Of a DNA stretch of 64,000 nucleotides, positions 24,850-33,259 are shown in pieces. Position 1 is the first letter of the stretch, and each line of letters opens with the position of its first letter. Origin of the DNA: GAS188 sp963794475 (GTDB lineage: Bacteria > Pseudomonadota > Alphaproteobacteria > Rhizobiales > Beijerinckiaceae); assembly GCA_963794475.1 (NCBI GenBank), contig CAWCDW010000006.1, forward strand, positions 62,001 through 126,000. Direction: 5' to 3'. The translations under genes were made by a program, and so were the position numbers. Below the pieces are notes generated by a model. It did no database searches and was not told the origin of the DNA. It saw only the letters and a list, made by a program, of their open reading frames with translations.

Positions 24850-25638
24850 ATGCCTTCGGAAATCAAGCAGGGGCGAGGAATGGCGAGCGGAGCGAGAAAG
24901 GCCGGACGGCAAGACGCCAACAGCCGACTGCCGCGATATCTCCAGGTCGCCTCCGTCCTGCGGCGGCGAATCCAGGACGGCGTCTGGCTCGTCGGCGACA
25001 AGATCGCGACACTCGAGCAATTGGAGAGCGAATTCGATGTCGCGCGCGTGACGGTTCGCCAATCGATCGAGCTCTTGCAGAGCGAAGGTTTGCTGAAGTC
25101 CCATCAAGGAAGGGGCACTTTCGTCACCAAATCGCTCGAGAACAAACGCTGGCTGCATCTCGCGACCGACTGGGAGAGCCTGATCGCGCCGATTCGGGAA
25201 AACGTCCTCGAGCTCCTTCCCGCCATGGACGCACCCCCCGCGCCCCAGATCGGCGAGGGCGAGGGCAAGCCCGCCTCGTCCTATACCTATCTCCGCAGCG
25301 TCCAGAAGCGCGGCGCCGAACCCTATGCCTTGGCGCGCGTGCACATCGCGAGAGAAATTTACGGGCGCGCGCCGAAGCGCTTCGCCGCCCGCCCGGCGCT
25401 CGCCGTGCTCGCCGAGATGAAAGGCATTCCCATCGCGCATGCGCATCAGACCTTGTCGATCAGCGCGGCCGATGTCGAAACTGCCCGGCACCTCGAGATC
25501 GCCATCAGCGCGCCGACCGCTGAGGCGCGCTGCGTCGTCACCGATGCCAACGATGTGGTGATCTATCTGAGCGAGGTGACCTATCCCGGCGACGTGGTGC
25601 GGCTCAACATCGAACTCATCAACCGGCGCCGGCGCTGA
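24850..25638 (+). CDS. GntR/HutC-family transcriptional regulator with UTRA domain
   Basis: A 262-aa regulator. The N-terminal winged helix-turn-helix (about 25-95) includes RLPRYLQVASVLRRRIQDGV, VARVTVRQSIELLQSEGLL and HQGRGTFVT, the GntR signature. The C-terminal UTRA effector domain (about 105-260) ends VVIYLSEVTYPGDVVRLNIE. HutC-type members usually repress catabolic operons until a pathway metabolite binds. It lies between the F420 operon and the molybdenum-hydroxylase genes, and three near-identical candidate operators flank the three transcription units of this island, so it is the natural candidate regulator. Confidence 0.9.
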   Translation: MPSEIKQGRGMASGARKAGRQDANSRLPRYLQVASVLRRRIQDGVWLVGDKIATLEQLESEFDVARVTVRQSIELLQSEGLLKSHQGRGTFVTKSLENKRWLHLATDWESLIAPIRENVLELLPAMDAPPAPQIGEGEGKPASSYTYLRSVQKRGAEPYALARVHIAREIYGRAPKRFAARPALAVLAEMKGIPIAHAHQTLSISAADVETARHLEIAISAPTAEARCVVTDANDVVIYLSEVTYPGDVVRLNIELINRRRR

Positions 25639-25695
25639 GCCGGCGTGCTGTTGCCGGCATGCTTGCCTTTGCCAGGACACTATGGCTAGCATCCA

Positions 25696-25715
25696 CTTGT
25701 CCTATTCATAGAACC
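25696..25715. promoter_or_regulatory. Candidate GntR operator C, upstream of the molybdenum-hydroxylase genes
   Basis: CTTGTCCTATTCATAGAACC is the most symmetrical of the three sites: GTCCTAT-TC-ATAGAAC. It ends 13 bases before the TTG start at 25729, in the 90-base gap after the GntR gene. Confidence 0.6.
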
Positions 25716-25728
25716 AATCGAGAATCGC

Positions 25729-28086
25729 TTGGCGTCACAAGTCACGGGGCAGGGAATAGGCGCAAGCCTGGTCCGCAAGGAAGATGACCGCTTCATGCGC
25801 GGGCGCGGCGGCTTTGTGGGCGACATCCGGCCCGCGGGCATGCTCGAGGTCGCCTTTTTGCGCAGCAGCTTTGCGCATGCGCTGCTGAGGCAGATCCATG
25901 TCCCTTCCTCCATCCGGTCCCGCGTCTTCATCGCCGAGGACCTCGTCGGCGTGGCGCCAATTCGCGCCGACACGGCGCTTCCCGGCTTCAAATCATCGGT
26001 CCAACCGATCCTCGCGACCGGCAAGGTGCGCCATGTGGGCGAGCTCGTCGCCATGTGCGTCGCACCGACCCGTGCCGAGGCCGAGGACATGGCGGCCCTG
26101 ATCGATGTCGAATATGAGGAGCTCCCCGCCGTCCACGACATGCTCGCGGGACGGAAGGACGGAGCGCCGCTGGTGCACGACCACTGGGGCGACAACCTCT
26201 ATCTCACCACCGAGATCGACGTGAATTTCGAGGCCGCCAAGGCCAAGGCCAGAACCGTTGTCACGCGCGAGCTGCGTACCGCGCGCCAGGTAATGAGCCC
26301 GATCGAAGGGCGCGGCGTGATCGCTGAATGGAACAGCCGACTCGGCCAGCTCATCGTCACGAGCTCGACCCAGCAATCCCACATCGTACGCGCCGGCCTT
26401 GCCGAATGCCTCGGCGTGGATGAGGGCCAGGTGCGCGTGATCGCCCCCGATGTCGGCGGTGGTTTCGGCTACAAAGGCATTCTTTTGCCCGAGGAGGTGG
26501 CGCTGTCCTTTGGCACGCGCAAGCTCGGGCGGCCGCTTCGCTGGCTCGAGGACCGGCGCGAGAACCTGACCGCGGGCGCCGATTGCCGAGAGCACCATTA
26601 CGTGATCACCGCCTACGCCGACGAGGCGGGAAGGCTCCTCGCGCTCGATTGCGTCGCGACTGTCGATGCGGGCGCTTATTCGGCCTATCCGTTCTCGGCC
26701 TGCCTCGAAGCCGGCCAGATCGGCAGCATCCTGCCCGGCCTTTACGATTTTGCGCATTACCGCTGCCGCACCTACTCGGTCGCAACGAACAAACCGCCCA
26801 TCCTGCCCTACCGCGGCGTGGCGCGCACCGGCGTTTGCTTCGCGCTCGAGGTGACGCTCGATGCGCTTGCCAGGGAGCTTCGGCAGGAGCCGACTGATTT
26901 GCGCTTCAAGAGCCTGGTGCGGCCCGAGCAGATGCCCTTCGACAATATCGCCAAGCGCCATTTCGACAGCGGCGACTATCCCGAGGCGCTGCGTCGATGT
27001 GTGGCCGCCGTCGATCTTTCGGCGGTCCGTGAAAGGCAAAGGCGCGGCGAACCCGACGGGCGCCTGCTCGGGCTTGGGATCGCCATGTATTCCGAGCAGG
27101 CCGGGCACGGGACGAGCGTCTATGCGGGTTGGGGCATCCCTTTCGTCCCGGGCTTCGAGCAATGCCACGCGCGCTTTACGCCCGATGGCGGCTTGGAGCT
27201 GCGCGTCGGCTCGCACAGCCATGGTCAGGGACATGAGACAACGCTCTCGCAAGTCGCCCATGACATCCTCGGCGTTCCCCATGAGCTGATCAAGCTCGTG
27301 CATGGCGACACGGCCGAGACCCCTTACTCGACCGGCACCTGGGGCTCTCGTTGCATGATCGTCGCGGGCGGCGCGGTGGCCGAGGCCTGCGATCAATTGG
27401 CCACGCGCGTGAAGCGCATCGGCGCGAGCCTCCTCCAGGCCAAGCTCGAGGATGTCCGGCTCGAGGCGGGCCACGTCGTCTCGAATTCGGGTCGTATCTC
27501 CGTCGCCGAGATCGCGCGCACCTGGTACCGCCGCCCGCAAGAGCTGCCTGCCGATGTCGATCCCGCTGGGCTCGAGGTCATCGCGGGCTACAAGCCGAAA
27601 CGCGACACGGGAACCTTCAGCTACGCCGCGCACGCCGCGGTGATCGCGGTCGATCCGCAAACCGGCGAAGTCGAGATCCTCGATTACGTCATCGTCGAGG
27701 ATGGCGGCGTGCTCGTGAACCCGATGATCGTCGACGGGCAGATTTACGGTGGGGCGGCGCAAGGGATCGGAACCGCACTCTATGAGGAGATGGCCTTCGA
27801 CGGGCGCGGCCAGCCGCTCGGCTCGACGCTTGCCGATTATCTGCTTCCCGGCCCGACCGAAGTGCCCGAAATCCGGGTTTTCCACATGGAGACGCCCTCC
27901 CCTTACACGCGCTTCGGGCAGAAGGGCATCGGCGAGGGCGGCGCCATCGCCCCTCCCGCCGCCATAACCAACGCGGTGAACGACGCCCTCAAGGCGCTCG
28001 GCTGCGAGCTTCTCGATTTGCCGGTGACGCCGCGGCGCATCGTCGAAGCCGTCATGAGGGCGCGCTTCGGAAAGAGCGCGCCTTGA
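25729..28086 (+). CDS. Xanthine dehydrogenase-family molybdopterin-binding subunit (CoxL-like)
   Basis: Large catalytic subunit (785 aa) of a molybdenum hydroxylase, holding the Mo-pterin-cytosine dinucleotide cofactor. Conserved blocks are GIGASLVRKEDDRFMRGRGG at the N-terminus, DVGGGFGYKG, SHGQGHETTL and the active-site GIGEGGAIAPP, whose Glu is the catalytic base. The loop that defines aerobic CO dehydrogenase (AYRCSFR) reads PYRGVARTG here, so this is a hydroxylase of an organic substrate, not CODH. The start is TTG; no ATG exists between the upstream stop and the conserved N-terminus. The stop overlaps the next start (TTGA). Confidence 0.88.
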   Translation: MASQVTGQGIGASLVRKEDDRFMRGRGGFVGDIRPAGMLEVAFLRSSFAHALLRQIHVPSSIRSRVFIAEDLVGVAPIRADTALPGFKSSVQPILATGKVRHVGELVAMCVAPTRAEAEDMAALIDVEYEELPAVHDMLAGRKDGAPLVHDHWGDNLYLTTEIDVNFEAAKAKARTVVTRELRTARQVMSPIEGRGVIAEWNSRLGQLIVTSSTQQSHIVRAGLAECLGVDEGQVRVIAPDVGGGFGYKGILLPEEVALSFGTRKLGRPLRWLEDRRENLTAGADCREHHYVITAYADEAGRLLALDCVATVDAGAYSAYPFSACLEAGQIGSILPGLYDFAHYRCRTYSVATNKPPILPYRGVARTGVCFALEVTLDALARELRQEPTDLRFKSLVRPEQMPFDNIAKRHFDSGDYPEALRRCVAAVDLSAVRERQRRGEPDGRLLGLGIAMYSEQAGHGTSVYAGWGIPFVPGFEQCHARFTPDGGLELRVGSHSHGQGHETTLSQVAHDILGVPHELIKLVHGDTAETPYSTGTWGSRCMIVAGGAVAEACDQLATRVKRIGASLLQAKLEDVRLEAGHVVSNSGRISVAEIARTWYRRPQELPADVDPAGLEVIAGYKPKRDTGTFSYAAHAAVIAVDPQTGEVEILDYVIVEDGGVLVNPMIVDGQIYGGAAQGIGTALYEEMAFDGRGQPLGSTLADYLLPGPTEVPEIRVFHMETPSPYTRFGQKGIGEGGAIAPPAAITNAVNDALKALGCELLDLPVTPRRIVEAVMRARFGKSAP

Positions 28087-28847
28087 AGCCGGTCGCCTTC
28101 GATTATGAAAGCCCGCGCACGATCGCGGAGGCGGTGAGGCTCCTTTCGGGAAATCCGGACGCCAAGATCTTGGCGGGCGGACAGACGCTCGGGCCGATGC
28201 TCAATCTTCGCCTCGTGCAACCATCCCTCATCATCGATGTGACGCGAATAGCGGAGCTCGCGCGCGTCGAGGAGGACGGCAGCGCCGTCATCCTCGGTGC
28301 CTGCGTCACCCACGCGTCGATCGAGGACAAGCGCATCACCGACCCGTCGAACGGCTTTCTCGCCGCGGTGGCGCGCGGCATTGCTTACCGCGCCGTGCGC
28401 ACGCGAGGAACGATCGGCGGGAGCCTTGCGCATGCCGATCCGGCGGCCGATTGGCTTTCTTGCCTCATCGCGCTCGATGCCGAGGTGCTGCTCACCGGCC
28501 CGCACGGCAGGCGCCGCGTCGCGCTCCGCGATTTCATGCGGGGCGCCTTGGCGACGGAGCTCGAGCCGGATGAGATTCTGGACGGCATTCGCATCCCGAG
28601 GCTTTCGAAGGGCGCCCGCGCCGGCTTTGCCAAGATTTGCCGCAAATCCGGGGATTTCGCCGATGCGATCGGCGCCGTCGTGCATGACGCGGATCAAGGC
28701 GTGCTTCGCCTCGTCGCCGGAGCGACGCAAGGCCAGCCGATCGTGATCGATGCGGCAGCGTCCGGCGTCGGCACGACTTTTCCCCACCCCTCGGGCCCTT
28801 GCGCGAAAAGCTCCAGCAATCGGGGCTGGCGGACGCTTATGCGCTGA
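28083..28847 (+). CDS. Molybdenum hydroxylase FAD-binding subunit (CoxM-like), apparent 3' frameshift
   Basis: Medium subunit that carries electrons through FAD. It starts FDYESPRTIAEAVRLL and has LAGGQTLGPMLNLRL, and TRGTIGGSLAHADPAADW, the FAD-contact loops. The start is TTG overlapping the previous stop. The open frame ends at 28847 with an atypical tail. From about 28790 the third frame reads LGPLREKLQQSGLADAYALN and continues to a TGA at 28898-28900 that overlaps the next ATG, the normal family ending. A single base appears to be missing in the run ACTTTTCCCCACCCC (28776-28790). It is either a true mutation or a sequence error. Confidence 0.85.
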   Translation: MKPVAFDYESPRTIAEAVRLLSGNPDAKILAGGQTLGPMLNLRLVQPSLIIDVTRIAELARVEEDGSAVILGACVTHASIEDKRITDPSNGFLAAVARGIAYRAVRTRGTIGGSLAHADPAADWLSCLIALDAEVLLTGPHGRRRVALRDFMRGALATELEPDEILDGIRIPRLSKGARAGFAKICRKSGDFADAIGAVVHDADQGVLRLVAGATQGQPIVIDAAASGVGTTFPHPSGPCAKSSSNRGWRTLMR

Positions 28848-28896
28848 ACATCCACTTGGCGGCGATCCAGCGCGCCGTCGAGAAGGCGCGCGCGTC

Positions 28897-30162
28897 ATGA
28901 CGGCGATCACGCTTACGGTCAACGGCCAACCGGTCAGCGCCGAGGTCAAGCCGCGTACGCATCTGGCCGATTTCCTGCGCGAGCACCTCCTGTTGACCGG
29001 CACGCATATCGGCTGTGAGCACGGCATTTGCGGAGCTTGCACCGTCGAGATCGACGGCGAGATCGCCCGCTCCTGCATCACCTATGCGGTCACGTGCGAC
29101 GGCGCCGAGGTGCGCACCATCGAAGGCTTCGACGACGACAAGCTGATGGCGCGGCTGCGCCAGGCGTTCAGCGAGGCGCATGCGCTTCAATGCGGTTATT
29201 GCACGCCCGGCATGCTGATCGCGGCGCGCGATCTCATCCGGCGAAAGGGCGGCCTGACCGGCGCGCAGATCCGCACCGAGATGAGCGGCAATCTTTGCCG
29301 CTGCACCGGCTATGTGGGGATCGTGCGGGCGGTCGAGCGCGTCATGGAAGAGCGTGCCGGGCTCGAGGTGCCCGCGCCGCGAGTTCGTCCTCAAGGCCTC
29401 GGACCGGCGCCGGGGCCGCAAGCCTTGTCAAGCCAAAGCGCAAGCGCCCCTGCCGCGCCCCTCGTTTCGGCTACCGGCGCCGAAAAGGCGGCAAGTGAGA
29501 GAACTGGCTCCCGCCCATTCTCCAGCGCCGGCCCGGCGGGGAAGCGCCGCCGCATCAAGGTCGAGGTCGGCGCTGTCGAAGCGGTTGCCGGGGCGACAAG
29601 GCTCACGCAAAGCTTCGTGCTCGAGCACCCGCGCGAAGCGGTCTGGCGGCTCATGGCGGACGCTGAAGCCGTGGCGAGCTGCATTCCGGGCATGAAGCTC
29701 GACGGCCCGCTGGTCGACGGCCATGCGAGCGGGAGAATGGAAGTCGCCCTCGGCCCGATCAAAGCGAGCTTTGCGGGGCAAGGCACGGTCGCGACCTTCC
29801 CGGCCGAATACCGCCAGGTGATCACGGGCAAGGGAGGCGACCGCAAGAGCGGCTCGAACGCTTCGGGCGAGGTCGCTTATCGACTTCGCCAGGACGCCGG
29901 CCCGAGAGGCGAGGAGGTGACCCGCGTCGAAGTCGAGCTCAGTTACTCGCTCACCGGCCCGCTTGCCCAATTCAGCCGCTCGAGCCTCGTGCGCGACCTG
30001 GTTTCGCGAGTCGGAGAAAGCTTCGCCCAAAACCTCGACGCCAAGCTCTTGGCGCCCGAGGGAGCCGAAATGGCGCCGGCTCGCCTCAGCGTCGCTTCGC
30101 TGATCTGGCGCGTCGCCGCAAACCGCCTCCGCGCCGCCGTGGCGATGCTCCTTCGCCGGTAA
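28897..30162 (+). CDS. Fused 2Fe-2S subunit and CoxG (SRPBCC) domain protein
   Basis: A 421-aa fusion. Residues 1-155 form the small subunit of the hydroxylase with two iron-sulfur clusters: C40, C45, C48, C60 (CEHGICGAC) and C99, C102, C134, C136 (CGYC, CRC). A Pro/Ala/Ser-rich linker of about 45 residues leads to a CoxG-type domain (about 220-400; LTQSFVLEHPREAVWRLMAD, ASCIPGMKLDGPLVDG) and a hydrophobic basic C-terminus. CoxG anchors CO dehydrogenase to the membrane in Oligotropha. Here the anchor would be built into the electron-transfer subunit. The ATG overlaps the true coxM-like stop. Confidence 0.87.
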   Translation: MTAITLTVNGQPVSAEVKPRTHLADFLREHLLLTGTHIGCEHGICGACTVEIDGEIARSCITYAVTCDGAEVRTIEGFDDDKLMARLRQAFSEAHALQCGYCTPGMLIAARDLIRRKGGLTGAQIRTEMSGNLCRCTGYVGIVRAVERVMEERAGLEVPAPRVRPQGLGPAPGPQALSSQSASAPAAPLVSATGAEKAASERTGSRPFSSAGPAGKRRRIKVEVGAVEAVAGATRLTQSFVLEHPREAVWRLMADAEAVASCIPGMKLDGPLVDGHASGRMEVALGPIKASFAGQGTVATFPAEYRQVITGKGGDRKSGSNASGEVAYRLRQDAGPRGEEVTRVEVELSYSLTGPLAQFSRSSLVRDLVSRVGESFAQNLDAKLLAPEGAEMAPARLSVASLIWRVAANRLRAAVAMLLRR

Positions 30163-30204
30163 TCTTGTGCGAGGCGGGCGCCTCCTGGCCGAAAACGCTT
30201 CGGC

Positions 30205-31032
30205 TCAATAACTTCCGTCCCCCGCCACAATGACCTCGCTCTCGTCAGCGGCGGGTTCCACGAGCTTGCGGTAGAGATGCCAGGTCGCATGACCGAGGAT
30301 CGGCATGACGACCGCAAGCCCGATGAACAAGGGAATGGTGCCGAGCACGAGGAGCGCGGCGACGATGAGGCCCCAAAGCGCCATCATCACCGGATTGGCG
30401 AGGACCGCCCGAATGGAGGTGTGGATGGCGACCGCCGCGCCCACATCGCGGTCGATGAGCAGCGGAAAGGAAATGGCGCTGATGCTCAAGACCAGCCCGG
30501 CAAAAACGAACCCGATGCCGTTCCCGAGAAGGATGAGCGCCCATCCATGCGGCGTCGTGAGCACCTCCTCGATGAACTGGCCATAGGAATGCGGAGGCTC
30601 AGGGCCGAAGAGCCAGACGTAAAGCGCTTGCGCGGTCGCAAGCCAGCAAAGGAAGATCACCATCAGCAGGAGGCCGAGCGCCAGGATCGAGGGGAGCGCC
30701 GGCGAGCTCAACACGTCGAAAGCGTGCCGCCAGGAGATATCGATGCCGAGCTCTCGGCGCCGGCTCAACTCGTAAAGTCCGATCGCCGCGAAAGGCCCGA
30801 TGAGCGCAAATCCCGAGGCGAGCGGATAAAGCAGGAATAACGCATTGGTGGCGGCGAGGCAGGCTCCGACGATGGGATAGATGAGGCCGAGGAAGACGAG
30901 GTGCGAGGGCATCGTCAGAAAGTCATCGAGGCCTTTCGCCAACGCATCCTTGATGTCGGCGAGGCTAATCTTGCGTATCGCGGGCCGCATCCAGGTGCCG
31001 CTCGCGCCGGCAATGACATGCAAATTCGCCAT
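30205..31032 (-). CDS. DUF2189 family integral membrane protein
   Basis: A 275-aa protein with about six hydrophobic helices. The segments IRKISLADIKDALAKGLDDF, PLASGFALIGPFAAIGLYEL and LSISAISFPLLIDRDVGA are typical of the DUF2189 family, sometimes annotated as cytochrome-oxidase-like although no haem ligand pattern is evident. Function is unknown. GGAGG eight bases before the ATG at 31032 fixes the start. Confidence 0.8.
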   Translation of the reverse strand: MANLHVIAGASGTWMRPAIRKISLADIKDALAKGLDDFLTMPSHLVFLGLIYPIVGACLAATNALFLLYPLASGFALIGPFAAIGLYELSRRRELGIDISWRHAFDVLSSPALPSILALGLLLMVIFLCWLATAQALYVWLFGPEPPHSYGQFIEEVLTTPHGWALILLGNGIGFVFAGLVLSISAISFPLLIDRDVGAAVAIHTSIRAVLANPVMMALWGLIVAALLVLGTIPLFIGLAVVMPILGHATWHLYRKLVEPAADESEVIVAGDGSY

Positions 31033-31552
31033 GACTTCCTCCAGAAGTCCGTCCTCCCGAGCGCAGGCCCACGGCCCCGGGTGATGGCGAAACAAGAGCG
31101 AGGCGGCTGGTCACCCGGACCCGCGACCTTGATCGAGTGAGTTATACGCATCCCATTGGGTTTTGTCGCCACACTCGCCTTCACAATTGAAAGAGTTTAC
31201 TGACGGTTCGGCCCGACGCCTAGATTTGATTTTCCGCAAAATCCAACAAAAGCCAAAGGCTTATCCGTTCTCCAAGACCCGATCATACCTCCACTTCACG
31301 ATATCGCCAGTACGAGCCAAGCCCTTTTCAGCGGGAACCTGCGGCGTCGACATGCTGCTGAAGTGAAGACTTCGCGGACGAGGGATCCTCGCCGGATCTG
31401 GTCTTCGATGGAATTTGTGAACGTAATTTCATTGCGGACGCACGTCAGCGGATACGAACCCGATGAAACCATTGCCCGGCAACAGAATTGCGGGAACTTA
31501 GCCGCGGGCTTCGCGTATGGACTTGGTCAATCAAAAAGACGGAGGGCCGAAC
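31033..31552. other. Intergenic region between the DUF2189 and DUF3309 genes
   Basis: No supported gene. It contains the divergent start regions, including an EcfG-like promoter candidate at 31493-31517 for the DUF3309 gene. The remainder shows no repeat or stable hairpin that I can see. Confidence 0.4.
31493..31517 (+). promoter_or_regulatory. EcfG-like (general stress sigma) promoter candidate
   Basis: GGAAC at 31493-31497, a 16-base spacer and CGTA at 31514-31517, compared with the alphaproteobacterial EcfG consensus GGAAC-N16/17-CGTT. It lies 36 bases upstream of the DUF3309 start. Hits of this quality occur a few times by chance in 64 kb. Confidence 0.35.
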
Positions 31553-31720
31553 ATGAGCCTCTTGCTGATCCTGCTGCTGATCATTCTTCTGTTCGGCAGC
31601 GTCGGCACCTATCCGAGATGGGGCTACAGCTCGGGCTGGGGCTATGGCCCCTCCGGCCTCCTCGGGCTCATCTTGGTGATCGTCCTCATCATGGCGCTCC
31701 TCGGGCGCTCCCCTTTGTAA
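31553..31720 (+). CDS. DUF3309 family small membrane protein (55 aa)
   Basis: Very short protein with two hydrophobic helices (LLLILLLIILLFG and GLLGLILVIVLIMALLG) joined by an aromatic/glycine turn, YPRWGYSSGWGYGPSG, the signature of DUF3309. Such proteins are abundant in rhizobia and often stress-induced; their function is unknown. GGAGG precedes the ATG at 31553; an upstream in-frame ATG adds 12 unconserved residues. Confidence 0.8.
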   Translation: MSLLLILLLIILLFGSVGTYPRWGYSSGWGYGPSGLLGLILVIVLIMALLGRSPL

Positions 31721-31759
31721 GGCGGCTGACCTCCCGGCGCCCCCAGGAGGCGATTTTAG

Positions 31760-33070
31760 ATGTCCGAGGCGTTCCTTCCGCAAGCTGACGCCGAGACAGG
31801 CTCCGTCAAGCAGCCGGAAACGCCGAAGCTTCTCCAAATCCTCGGCCCGGGGCTAATCACGGGCGCCTCGGACGATGATCCAAGCGGGATTGCGACCTAT
31901 TCACAAGCGGGAGCGCAATACGGGTATCAACTGAGCTGGATACTTCTGTTCACTTGGCCCCTCATGTGCGCCATTCAAGAGATCAGCGCGCGTGTCGGCA
32001 GGGTGACGGGAAAGGGGCTCGCCGGCGTCATCCGGCAACATTACGCGAGGCCCGTTCTCTACACGCTGGTCTCGCTCCTTCTTATCGCCAACACGATCAA
32101 CATCGGGGCCGATCTCGGGGCGATGGCTGCGGCGGTCAATCTTTTGATCGGCGGGCCGACGTGGCTCTACGTCGGCGCTTTCGCCGGGGTCTCGGTTCTG
32201 CTCGAGGTTTTCGTCCGCTACGCGCGTTACGTCTCGGTGCTCAAATGGCTGACGCTTTCGCTCTTCGCCTATGTCGGAACGGCCTTCGTGGTCCACGTGC
32301 CTTGGGGAAGGGTTGCCTACAGCCTCGCCGTTCCCAACATCTCTTTCGACACAGGCTACCTGACCGTCGTGGTGGCGGTGCTCGGAACGACGATCAGCCC
32401 CTACCTTTTCTTCTGGCAGGCTTCCGAGGAAGTCGAGGAGATCGCCGAAGGTGATGGCGCAAAGCCGCTCAAGCGGGCTCCCGAGCAAGCCGAGCCGGAG
32501 TTCCGGCGGATCCGACTCGACACCTACCTCGGCATGGCGTTCTCGAACGCGGTCGCGTTTTTCATCGTGATCACTACGGCGGCCACCCTCAACGCCCACG
32601 GCGTCACCGACATCCAGACTTCCTCCCAGGCCGCCGAGGCATTGCGCCCGATCGCGGGTCCGTTCGTATTTCTCGTATTCGCGCTCGGCATCATCGGCAC
32701 AGGATTGCTTGCCCTTCCCGTGCTCGCGGGCTCCGCGGCCTACGCCTTGAGCGAAGCCTTCGGCTGGCGCGTCGGCCTCGCGCGCCGCCCCGGCCGAGCG
32801 CCGCAATTTTACACCATCATCGCGGTCGCGACCGGGATCGGGGCGCTTCTGAATTTCATTGCTCTCGATCCTTTCAAGGCGCTGTTTTGGAGCGCGGTCA
32901 TCAACGGTGTTGTGGCCGTACCCTTGATGGCTTTGGTGATGCACCTCGCCAGCCAAAGGGCCAGCATGGGCCGCTTCACCCTGCCGCTGCCCCTCAAAGT
33001 CGTGGGTTGGCTCGCAACGGCCGTGATGGGCGCCGCGGCCGTTGGCATGGTCGCCACCATGGGCGGCTGA
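31760..33070 (+). CDS. Nramp-family metal transporter with non-canonical ion site
   Basis: A 436-aa inner-membrane protein with about eleven helices. The first helix motif, DPGN in canonical Mn/Fe Nramp transporters, reads DPSG (D40-G43, in GASDDDPSGIATYSQAG). The sixth-helix metal motif MPHN is replaced by TISPYLFFWQASEE. These changes remove the Asn and Met ligands that select soft transition metals and point to a divergent branch, possibly handling Mg or other hard ions. CAGGAGG precedes the ATG. Follows the DUF3309 gene by 39 bases, possibly co-transcribed. Confidence 0.82.
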   Translation: MSEAFLPQADAETGSVKQPETPKLLQILGPGLITGASDDDPSGIATYSQAGAQYGYQLSWILLFTWPLMCAIQEISARVGRVTGKGLAGVIRQHYARPVLYTLVSLLLIANTINIGADLGAMAAAVNLLIGGPTWLYVGAFAGVSVLLEVFVRYARYVSVLKWLTLSLFAYVGTAFVVHVPWGRVAYSLAVPNISFDTGYLTVVVAVLGTTISPYLFFWQASEEVEEIAEGDGAKPLKRAPEQAEPEFRRIRLDTYLGMAFSNAVAFFIVITTAATLNAHGVTDIQTSSQAAEALRPIAGPFVFLVFALGIIGTGLLALPVLAGSAAYALSEAFGWRVGLARRPGRAPQFYTIIAVATGIGALLNFIALDPFKALFWSAVINGVVAVPLMALVMHLASQRASMGRFTLPLPLKVVGWLATAVMGAAAVGMVATMGG

Positions 33071-33259
33071 CGGAGGCCGAAAGGCGGCATGGCCTCGCGA
33101 TCACGTACGTTCTCGCAATCGAAGGCTGCCGCTTGATCGGCAATCCGCTCGGCCGGTCGCTAACCCGGGGGTGCTAATTCGCGTAAAAGACGCTCGCGAC
33201 GCCTCGTGCTATTGTGGAGCGAACGAGGATGAACTGCCAGTGTTCTCAGGAGAGGATTG

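Noticed and set aside
25993..27885. Open frame of 630 codons on the minus strand
   Set aside because: Complete overlap with the well-conserved CoxL-like gene; composition is typical of a complementary-strand artefact.
25729..30162. Aerobic carbon monoxide dehydrogenase (coxMSL) reading of the Mo-hydroxylase genes
   Set aside because: The large subunit lacks the AYRCSFR active-site loop with its Cys, gene order is L-M-S, and no coxDEF accessory genes are present. It is a hydroxylase of unknown substrate.
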